Shown here: positions 35,201 through 47,200 of the stretch, in pieces | How positions within the stretch are numbered: position 1 is the stretch's first letter | How the letters are laid out: every line of letters starts with the position of its first letter | From: Aplidium turbinatum | Lineage: Eukaryota > Chordata > Ascidiacea > Aplousobranchia > Polyclinidae | DNA length: 64,000 nt | Assembly (NCBI GenBank): GCA_918807975.1 | Contig: OU964921.1 | Coordinates: 28,236,498-28,300,497, forward strand | Direction: 5' to 3' | Position numbers and translations under genes: made by a program | Notes under the pieces: generated by a model | Told to the model about the DNA's origin: nothing | Seen by the model: only the letters and a program-made list of their open reading frames with translations | The model's database searches: none

Positions 35201-38200
35201 ATAATTAGATTGTAGTAATAAAACATGTTAAACCTGTTGAAGTAACTATGTTTTGTCTGTCTATGGTACAAATATTTGAAATAGATAAACTGTTGGATTG
35301 GTGCTGATCGTGGCTCCTGTAGTACAGTATAGTCCATCGATAGAGATGATTGTATTTTTTTATTCTTTGTTTGACTAATGTTTACTTTTCTCATGAGAAA
35401 CTAAGTTTCCAAGTATGAAAAGATTGCACTGGTAACGTTACTTTTCGTCCTCTTTTTGCGAAATAAAATTTTCTATTATGTTAAAGATAATACTTTTCAC
35501 ATTGAATTAAACATCGGGTTGAAACAATTGTTGTTGCGATTTCTCACACAACCGATTATGTTTCAGTCACGAAGGATGTCGGCGCATACCACTACATTCG
35601 TCAGCCGCGACACAATAACTGGAAAAGTGATATCGGCACCGATTAAAATCAAAAGACAAGCTGTGAGTAAAGTTTGACAGATGGATAGATCGTTACATCG
35701 TAGTTGAACCAAAAGGTTACACCTATGACCTTGCAAGCTTATTTTAGATAGAAAAAAGGCAAGTCAAGTCATAACTTGGATATTTGATGGTTTTGTAAAA
35801 ATTATTGTAGGTTTGTATTTTTTCTTTGTAAGAGAGTTTATCTCTTAACTCCATTTGACACATTTTGCCGGCTCTGCTCGTTGCTGATGGAATTTGGAAA
35901 GACTTTTAATTGTTCACTCTTTTTTCTGCTTAGACGCTAGAGAATATGGCCATGTCCGCTCCCGGTCACCTCCAAACGATGTCCAGCCGCACCCCACCTC
36001 CGCAAGATGGTACGTGATTTAACGCAATACGTTCATTGTAAATGTCAACATTATCTTATGGAGGTAGGAAGTTTACGGAGTCCACATTGCAGAAACTTGG
36101 ATGACGTAGCTTAAGACTCAGATTTTGCTGGACATTCCAGTGCTATATTTGCTTGAGAGATTTTTATTGTCAATAAAAATACTTTTGAAGTTTTCGGCTC
36201 CGGAGTTTGTGTTTTGCCATATGAAAGCAGTCGGTCAGCATAAACCAGCTCCACCAGTTTGAAGCATCGGTGGTTGAAGACTGAAGAACCATCAAAACAG
36301 TGCAGTCAACTTCGCCAGCGAGCTAAACGCATTAAACACGCTTGTACAGTGTTTTGTACATCTATGAATGCTTTTACACGAACAAAGCATGAGCAAGTAA
36401 ATGTTTTTAACGATATCGGTTGCAGCTGATACATGCTGAAGAAATTATAAATACTTTGTGTTTAGGCAAAAGCGAGTATCTTATTAGATAAGATTGCAAA
36501 AGTTTAAGAGCGTGTTCTTTGAGAAGCTTGATGTACTGTAATTAGTGGTTTGGAAACAGTCAAGATTAAACGAAATTAGAATACTTCACTAAAAGTGAGT
36601 ACTGATGATGTGGCAAAGTTGTCATTGCAATAGAAACGATGGCTCTCTTGTTTTGATGTTCGTGCATAGTTGGTTGTTGTTACAATCTAAAAATGGCATC
36701 GTGACATTTAATCAAGAGGAAAAAACAACTCTAAAACAAGTACCGAGGTCCCTACAAACAGAGCAAAAACTTGACAATGAAGGCCCCATTTGTAGCAATA
36801 ACATTTCTCTTCATGACTATGTCCAATCATACACGAACATATATTTAAAAAATGGCGATATTCTTTTGAATAGACCAGTGGTTCTCAACCTATTTTCTTT
36901 CATGGCCCATTTTTGTTTGCATAAAAGTTCTGTGGCCCATTTAGTTTTTATGTAAGAAAAAAATTCCAAAAAAGGTTTATAAACAAAAAGCAGCAGAACA
37001 TTGCCTTTGGAATGTTGCTGTAATCCCCTTGTTGAATCCATGCGCTGACGCTTCACACTATCTTCTTTTCGTTAAAAAAAGTTCACACTTCATCCATGTA
37101 ATTTGGATGAACTTTTTCCAGGTGAAGTCTCAGTTTTGATGGCCTCAATGAATGATGACTAAGAACTTTACAACATAATGCACATTGTTCATGTTCTTCT
37201 CTGTTATCAAAAATTGATGTAGGCTACATACTGAATGTACTTTTCTTCAAACTTAAAGCTTCAACTACTGTCAATTACTTCCCAAGAAAATCCACAAAAT
37301 AAAATGCTGCACGTACTAAAAAGCGGATCTGCAGAAGTTTAACAAGGCTACCGTTTATACAGATGGCTTAATTGTAACCACAAACTAGTCTATTACATCA
37401 TAAAGTGTTGTAAAAACTGAGTTGATGTAAAACTGTATGTTGCAATAATTGCAATGATTACTGCCACTTTGTAGCTAAAAACAGCAGCATCATTCATTGT
37501 ACGGTAACTAAACAAACACACACAAGTGTAAAATTGACTATAGTGTCAAAAATGAAACAAAATGTTTCAATAAATCTTTCATTTTTTTAAATATGTCTGT
37601 GGCCCACCTCAAATGCTTCTATGGCCCACCAGTGAGCCATGGCCCACTGGTTGAGAACCGCTGGAATAGACAAAACTACTACATTATTTTTATCTCAGTG
37701 GCCGAGTGGTTAGCGCGTTGGGCTTGCAGTCGAGAGCCTGCATGTTCGACTCCAGCCACCCGCACTTGATGTTGTTTCTCTGGGCAAGAAACTTTACGAT
37801 AACTGCCTCTATCCAGTGATCGATTTCGAGTAATGGGTAATACCAAATTTAAGTCATAAGTAAAGTAGACAACAGGAAACAGACATTGCCGTCGGCTGCA
37901 GCGTGGGTCAGGTGTACATCGGAAGGCGTACACCGATGCATAGCGCTCAAGTCCGCTTTCCCGCAATGCAGGACAAAGATAACAAAACAAACAAATCTCA
38001 CCATTTCGTTGGTGTACAGACCTATTAAAAAGCAAGAATGGTGACAACAATGAAGAAAAAAGTGTAAACTGATGTCAGAATTAGTTTCGTAAGCAACTAC
38101 GGTACATGACTTTCATAAAACTGGAAACGTCTCCATATGAAAGCGTCACGTAGCTACTAGTAGTTTCACGATTAATAACAGTGACTACTTATCTTATCAA

Positions 38201-41200
38201 ACTCTATCCATATACGAAACACGCAGTACTCTCTTGACTAATGGCTTTCACTTCAGTAGAGTTCAACCAGTGCATTGGATTTAAAGGCTAGTCTATATTT
38301 GTGATGTTACTGGCGTAGCCCTAATAATGTTGCCACCCGCACCAACATCGATGTAAAGGAAATTTAACTCCATGTCAATTCGCTTTTTAATTTTGTCATT
38401 GGTTGGGTAGAAAATGTAGATTTACGTTTATGATTTTCTTTGGTTGTTCCTTGTGGTCTTCGTTTGTGCTTTAGGGGCTCAAGATATGTCCTTCACCACT
38501 TTGTGATTTTCCCCGGACGACACCGAAAGGCTTTCTTGAGGTCACGTCGTAAACTACTGAAGTCATTCATCTTGTACATTATGTCATTTTATGCACTTTA
38601 CGCTCGCTATATGCAAGGCACTTCTATTTGTAGGCTAATGTGTTCTTTTTTCACATGTCCAAAACAACTTCTGATAGAATCAGGTTTTGTTTTCTCTTAT
38701 CTTTTGTTTCAGGCTATGCTGGCTTTCAATGATTTAAAATTGTGGTTCTTTTAAAAGTGCAGTTTCATTTGTCTCAGTTAAGTATTCATTTTTGTTTAAT
38801 TTGCAGAATTGTACGACTTTTCATCAAATGCCCTCCGGTGGCAAACTATCATGTATTCTTTTTGAAAAGTAAAAAAACTTATGTCCTGAATCATTCTAGT
38901 CACTCTAAATCGAAAATTAATCTATATAAAGTTGTAATTGAAATCCTATCATTGTAACATCACAGATTTTTTAAAGTTATCTGCTGTTTGTTTTTTCGAG
39001 CTGTCCTAAGTAACCATCCAGACCCGAGAAGCTGTCTCTGCTTTTACAGTTTTCGATAAATTATGATCACTCCAATGTGCACAGTGGTCTAAAACTTTAT
39101 CATACGTCATCTTTCTGACTAGGCTGTCACCACGTTAAATGTCGTGATCTGTGCCTTGCCAGTGCAATGATTCGAGAAGTGAGGGTTCATGCAGCAACGC
39201 AACATTCAGTTGATAATGATGTCATAAATAGGCCTAACGCTTGCTCGCCTGAGGTTTACAATTGAGCTTGCTCTGAGACCTGCTTCACGCAAAGCTTGTT
39301 TATAATCCACTTACACATACTGTAGCTAACAAAACTCTCTATACTCACTATACTCAAAATACTCACTATTCTAACGAAGATTTCAAAACCCACAGTTTTC
39401 GAATACAAACATTGAAATTGCTAGTTGGTTCTGTATACTGTTTGTCACTCTTCACCATGCTACGCAATGAAACTGTGCAGTCGAAGCTGTTTTTCATGAT
39501 TTGATTCCACGTGATTTCGCTCGCAGCTGACGTCATTGTGCTTGCAGCAAACTTCTGCGAATTTGGTTCTGAATTCCAAAACGGGAAAGCAGCAGACTTT
39601 GGTTTTCTCTACTGATAAGACGGAGACAGTGTGCAGTGGAAGAGTATTGAAGGGCAGTCAGTGTACAGTTGTTAGACTGGTAGCTTTCGTAGTTATCACA
39701 GTTCACTGTTGTGTGGAATAAACATGTTATTTTAATGACCAATAGAATCTCTCTTTGTGTCATTGAAGGGTGCAAAACGCACCACACTGGTGTATAGCAG
39801 CAGTTTGATGTATGACATAACAATGTCAACTCTTTGTTTCTCGTGAGACTAACAGCTCAGTGAACTTTGACTTGATATGCATGCTTATTTTGTTTCTGGG
39901 TGCATTGCAGTCTTATCGCTCACTCATAGGCATACAAGAAATGAGATCCTGAATTGTTGTTGTTTTTAGGTTTTGTCCCGGAAAAACATAAACCCTTGAA
40001 AGCCACTAAACAGCCAGATCGCCGCCAACTGACAAATCCTGACATGTCAGGGTACATGAAAACTTCATCTTTACCCGAGAAGCGTTCTCGTGATGGAACT
40101 CTTTATGAAGCTCTGGAGGAGCCTTCACAGCAAGCAAACGGTTCGGCTCCTGTTAGAGACCACTCCATGGAGATTCGGATCATTGATCCTCAAGGAGAGT
40201 CTATTTCTGACGATCCTTTTGGCCAGGATAGCAGCTACAAGACTCTTGATGATGATGGTTCTGAGGAAGTTCCATCAGTGTATCATTCTGCTTTCTCTTC
40301 TCCTGTTATCTTTCTTGACAAAGAAGGTGCCGATGCTGACACTTCACTAGGAGCTAGTTTCTTGGATGTACAGTCTTCATCACCTCGGATCTTGGATGAA
40401 CACAAACATCAGGTATGTACCACCAGACTTTCAAATGATTTTTAAATTATTTTTGAGAAATATTAAAATTTTAATTTTGTCTTATTTAGGAGTTGAATGC
40501 TGAAACGAGCAACTCTGCTCAATCTCTGAAAGGTTTGGACACTTTTCAACCTCATGCTGGCAAGTACCAACTGATGTTAAAAATATGCTGATTTTGTAAC
40601 TTAAAGTATTTTTTAGATATACTGCAAAGTTTTTTCAGTTTTAGTGTGCCACAAGCTATAAGAAGCTCTTTTTCTGAAATTCCGTTTGTCAATTTAAGGC
40701 TTTTATGTGCTTGATCAATATTTGTGCTACTGTTAATCTTACAATTAAGTTGTTCACAGTTGAGCTTCCTACTTTTATGTTTGTATTTTTATGTGTTTAA
40801 TACCTGATACCTTTTGATTTCATGTTGTAGTGAGCAGCTTTTCATCCAGTCCTCAATCCAACGAAAAACAACGTTTCTCAGATGATGTTGATATCACTGG
40901 TTCTGAAGAAATAGCTGAAACAGAGCTCGGGAAAAGTAAAAATCTTAGAAACAACGATGAGGTACAGAAAGTAACTTAATAGCGTTTTCAGTTCAATTCG
41001 TACTTAATGCGATCTTATAGTGCGGTATATGCGGTTCCCATAGCATTTACAGAGGGTGCACGAAAACTCCTGAACTGAAAATACTGAAAAATAGTAGCAA
41101 TTTAATATTATGAGATGTTTTATAGACGCTTTATTTCATTATTGTATTTGGTTTATGATTTAATGATCCAACTGGAGATGTTATGGGCTCTCCGTTTCAA

Positions 41201-44200
41201 GAGCAATAAAATAATTAGGAACATAAATTTGCATTCATCACTTACATTACCTTATTTAAGGTTAGATTGTTGTGCAAATGCCAGCATTAATGATGACTTC
41301 AAAATAGCATTACTGTTATTTATTATATAACAATTGACTTCGCTGTTAGAGGTTTTATCACGTCATACTAATTTGCTATTTGCAGCTTGGGATATCCAGT
41401 GGATTGACAAACGAAGAAGAGAGGCGGTTCTTAAAACTTTACCGAGGTAAAAGTAAAGTTATCTGAAAAAGATTTCACAAGTGCCATCGGCTATATTCTT
41501 GTAAAGTGATTAGCTAGCAGCCTTCTACGGATTTGCGTTACTTTCACAGTTACTCAGTCCCGGAATAGACTGCATTGTTCCTTTCATCAATAGTGTTATT
41601 CATTTTTTATGACTATGCAAATCTTTTCCGGTTGAGTCATGCAGTTTAACGTCGGTAAAGTATTCGACTGTGTTTGGGTGATCCAACCAACCAAGTGTTT
41701 TAATTCTGCATTTGGTTTTGTTTCTAGAATTTAAAACAGTGCTTTTTCCAACCTCGTTTGACTCAAAAATGAGCGAGAAGCGACTTTCTGTCAATGAAGA
41801 TTGTAATCTGGATGGAGAGCTGATGTATGATGAAGAAGCTGTACGTGGTTCTTGTTCTCTCAAACCAATGTCATGTTTTTGGGGTTATGTTGAGCATCAA
41901 CAAGATGAGTCCGGTTTAAGCTCAGACAACAATGGTGAAGCCGCCAAGAAGACACCATCTATCCCCGAGCAAAACAGTGCATCACCAGTGGAAATTGTTA
42001 CCACAGAGTCTCATCATGACCAACAACATGCTATGTTGAATTATGACACTTCAAAAGAAGAACTGAGGGAATGGAAAGAATTTCTGTCTCTTTTTTATGA
42101 CACATCATTTCAAGAAACAAGAAAACCAAAAGCCCAAGAGGTGAATTATTTGAAGAGTAGCATGTATTAAATCGTGATAGAATTGCTATAAACATTCTCG
42201 TACACTCTGTGGCAGTGTTGCCAGACACCACTAAATAAATCTCCCACAGCCGCTTTGCAACTTTCCAAAACGCCAATTCATTTCATCAGTACAGTTTTAC
42301 TGAAAATTTAAGGTGATCTTAAAAAGATTTTTGGAGCTCAGTTTTTTCAACGATTACAATGTTTTATAAAAAAAAATCTCTACTTACTCCTGTGCCACTG
42401 GTTCTGTGGACTTCCTGTATAGTTCTCGCTGTCGGTTACAACTTTTCAAAACCTGTGAATTTCCTCCAATTTAACATTTTTGTTCACAACAACCTTGGGA
42501 TTTCTCCCTAGTATTTGTACTGTTTCTACTCATTGTGTTCAGAGCAGTACTTCTTGCTCACCCAGCGTGCATTAACCGGCTACTTAGCCTACCTTGATAG
42601 CCATCTTGCAACAACATCGCTATAAAAATACTAATTACTAAGATACCAGGATGGACTCCATTTCCGCCCACTGCATTCTGTGGTAAATACCTGCTGTTCA
42701 TGCGAGTAGGTGTTTTCTAAGTTTTGAATAAATAAGACTTTTCGTGTCACATTCATGTCTACATTGTGTTTTGCTTTGCAATATCTTTGTTGTTTTTTCA
42801 GTTTGTAAGCTTATTGGAGAAATCCTCCCTTCCGAAAGATACTTTCACAAAATCACCAGCTTCACCGCTTGGTATTACCGGTTGGTAAAGTGGTTAAATC
42901 ATTTTGTCAAGAAACGTGTCTAATTGTCTACTCTTGAGATCTAGTAGTGAGAAACTGTTTGTTGCTAAAAGTTTCGCGTTGTGGGTTGAATAGTTTTCAG
43001 ATTTCCCTACCAAATATCTATGTGTTTTCAGTTTTTTGTTAAAGAAACCGATTCCCCATCTTACTTCATGCTATGTATGATATACTAGACTTGGACTTGT
43101 CCTCAGTGGGCTGCTGATTCACTTTTATACGGTTGCTAAAAACTTCAGTCCTCTGGCTCATGAAGATCTTGTTTCTTTTACAGATGCTGATATTTCTCTT
43201 GAAGTTTCATTTAATGAATTTTCAACTGCAAAAAAGTTTTTTCCCAAGTCTGAAAATAATATTGAGGAAAAGCTCCCAGCACAATTTGCGAGATCTTTCG
43301 AAGAAGTGGACAAAACCAGCACGTCTTCAGAGGTATCTGCTTACATCTGTTTGTAACAATAACAGTATAGCCTCCGAAACTGGCCGTAATGCTTTTTATG
43401 TGTGGAAACTCACTACCAAGGAAGGTAAACAATAGTACCATGTCATCCGGTCCGACTGAGTTTTCTTACATGAAAGTGACACTTTGTTCTGCATGTGATG
43501 GCAATTTGGCATTGAAGTATGACAAGACGGACTGGTTATACTGTAGATTAGGGGTGGGGAACCTGCGGCCCGCGGGCCGAATGCGGCCCGCGTGACTGTT
43601 CCATGTGGCCCGTTTCCATGTGACTGTTCAAAATTTCTTTAATGTATCAACAAAGAAATAATTTAATAATAATTTAATGCATCAATTTCATCAAAAGCAG
43701 AGGTTTGAACAGCCGCTTGTTTAAGCAATTACTGAAAGATGTGAATACTGATTACCACAACCTTGTCTATCACTGTGCAGTTCGTTGGCTGAGTCGTAAC
43801 GACATGCTTACACGCTTTTACTTGTTGCGAAACGAAGTCGATCAGTTCATGAATAATCAGGAAAACCATGTCGTTGAACTCACTGATAGCCAATGGTTGT
43901 GTGACCTGGCGCTTATGGTTGACATTAGCAAGCACCTCTCCGAGCTCAATGTCAAGTTGCAGGGACCGAGTCAGCTTTTGAACTCCTTGTTTGCAAAAGT
44001 GAAATCATTTGAAGCTAAACTAAATCTGTCAAAGTACAACTTGAAAACAATAACACCGGCACCGCACATTTCCCTACCTTGCAAGAGCAAAAGCCTTCTA
44101 CAACTACCAAATATGCCCATGTAGGCTATGTGTCAATCTTATGGAGACATTTAATGCAAGATTTTTGGACATAAAGAGTAAAAAAATGAAGTTAGATATT

Positions 44201-47200
44201 TTTGCCTCTCCTTTTAATGTGGTTGCAACTGATGTTCCTAGTAACTTCCAACATGAAATAGTAGAGCTCCAGAGTGACGGTACGTTGAAAGCGATGTACC
44301 AAAACATTTCACTGCTCAACTTTTATCAACGCTACATAAATGCTGATGAATTTCCAGTCATGCGGAAACATGCTTTGAAATATGTGTCTCTGTTTGGAAG
44401 CACCTATCGTTGCGGGCAGTTTTTTTCCAAATTGAATCTAACAAAAAGTCGGCTTCGCTCCAGACTGACTGATAAAAATGTGGAGATGCAGTTAAGAGTT
44501 GCAACATCTTCCGTGTCAGCAGACATCACACGACTCACCAAAAATAAAAACTTTCGGCCATCCCACTAGCTGTGAAAGTGAAATAAATCATTGTCTACTT
44601 CGCTGCAATTTTTATCTGTAAATAAAACTTCGAAATTTTTAGTGGCCCGCCTGTGTTATTTCTCATTTTATGTGGCCCGCAATACTAAAAAGGTTCCCCA
44701 CCCCTGCTGTGGATTGACAGCTTGATTGTTCAAAACTTACACTAGAGTTGTTAATGACGAGAACTTGTGTGTGAATTGTGCTCTGTGATATTAACCGATG
44801 TGCAAAACCTAATTGTTCAAATAGCAATATGTACACTGCAGAAAAATATTTGGCTACAGCGAAACTTGTTACAAAATTAATTATTGATCTGACAGAAATT
44901 ATGTGACCAAATGCTGGCCAATTTATTTCGCAGGCGAAAGTGTTTGAAGACGCCTGTGCTGCCTCAAAGACTTGTGAGGTTTCAGATGAAGTCATTGGTG
45001 AGTTAAGTCTAACTCAATTATTGAATTTAAGAACTTGTTTATGCTCAACAAGACGATTACACGTCGATGTACAGTAGCTTATCGCATCATCATTTCATGG
45101 AACACATCGGAGAAATTTTTTGAAGAAATACGAAACGAAAGTTTGATTCCGCTGTATTATTTACGCTCACAAGATGAAAAAGTTATCAGATGCGTTTAGG
45201 CAATTCTCCAAGTATATTGATATTGTTCGTCTCCACACCCACAGTGTGTTGGTCACTCGACGTGTTTGAGCGGATTTTTAAAACAGCGCAACAAGATTGT
45301 TTTTGTAAAAAAGTAAAAATATTTTATTATTTAGATCGAGAAAACGAGATAAATAGTGGAAATGAACTAGTTTTACTTCATAAAGACGTGGCACTTGAAG
45401 AAACTTTATTCGTGGATGTTGAATCCGTGTCCAAAGAATTTGCTCCGTCGGAAGTCGATGGGGTTTTGACAACCGACGCCTGCCCTCAGCAACATAATTT
45501 AGCATTGGAACTCAAATATACCGACAAGGATTTGTCTCTGATGGAAAAAGGTGATCCCACTTCTTGTAGTCTTCTTTCTGCCGACACAAAAGATCAGACA
45601 TTTGGTTTCACCAAGGAGCAGAAAAGTGTGTTAGTGTTTCAGAATGAATCTGATGACTTGGTGTTTAGGGAACAAGTCTTGTCATCAAGTCCACGTGCCG
45701 ATGCCGTGGCTGAGAAACAGGTTGAAACCATCATCAACAAATCCTTAGTAATTTTGGAGAGAAAAGAAGAATTAAAGAAAGAAGAAAGTTCTCATAAAAA
45801 CGAAACTAACCCGATCTCAGAATCCGGTTACAATGTATGTGCCGCCAATGCTATGACAAATCCTGCATCATCATCTTCATCTTTTGATCCCAGCATCACT
45901 ATCCAGGACGTGAAGTCGAATTCCCTGTTAGCATCTGTTTCTCCTGAAGATAACAGTGATGTTGCTCTCAGGAAAATAGAAATTTCTTTTACAGATTTGC
46001 CAGGGTCTGAACAAGTTGTGTCGTCTTGTGTTAGTACGGAAGATATTGTTCAGTGCAAGGATGAAGCAAAACCTACGCTTCTCAAAAACTCAGAATTGGA
46101 TAAGCAAGCTCAGTCTTTTACACAACAAGATGATATTAGAGAATCCAATCCAGATCCTGTATCCTGTATTAGCAGTAAAGAAGAGAAACAAATCCCTCCG
46201 CAAAATGACAAAGAAAAATGTGTTCAATTTTCACATAGTGAACGCAATGACACAATCACTATTGATAAACATGCAGAGATAGGTCGTGCCATAAACCAAC
46301 TAGATAATGCGGTGTGTAACCACGGTGTGCAATATGAAAACAAACCAGAAGGTCCATCATTTTCTTCCACCTTTGAATCTTCGAGTGGCGTTGATCCATT
46401 CAGCAGCTTGACCGACACAGCGACTTCTCATTCCACTCCAGAAGTTGCAAAAAACCAAGATCGGGATTCTGAGAAGCGAGGGAGTGAAAATACAAAAGGA
46501 ACTCATTCAGTGAACAAAGTTCTCAGATTTGATGGCGATCAATACGTTAATTTCCCTTCTATTTGTTTAAGTTTGGCCACGAAGTTGCAGCAGTCACAAG
46601 CAACACCACCCACAGAGATTATTGTTAAGTCTCTGTCTCAATCTAAATCTTTGGATTTGCATCCAGAAAGTACCTCCTGCTCCTCCAGTAACCGTGAGAT
46701 CGAGCCCAGATCTCATGAAGATAACATTCAGTTTTTTAATACTAAATCTATAGGCTCCGGCGAGCAATTGAACAATCGTTCTAAAATTCTTAAACAAAAT
46801 CAAGAAGCCGGTGATTCTCGTTCAAATTCGAAGCCTTTCCGACGACAACGACGGTTCTCCACCGATGAAGACGATTTATGTGTAGCTCCCGTAATGCATT
46901 TGAACTTCAATTCTCTATCTTTGAGCCACTTAAGCAGCCTTTCGCCTTCTCAATATGTGAATTATCAAGAGTGCAATTGTTTTCCCCAGCCAGACGAGCA
47001 AATTTTATACATGGTTTGGTCAGATGTGATATTCAGCGACCGTCCAAACACCGAGGTTTCCTGCGCTGTATTCTTAACTAACAAGTGCATTCACTTTGTG
47101 TCCGATCCCAGCAACGATACAGCATGTTCTTCATATACTCTGGGAGCTTTTGACCGCCTTAAAAATCCTATTCATCTTTCTCATACAAAGTTCTTTTTCC

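Noticed and set aside
42872-42900. Alternative donor GTAAAG after GGTTG for NISCH exon 19
   Set aside because: It leaves phase 2, which opens exon 20 onto an immediate stop; the GTATTA donor keeps the frame.
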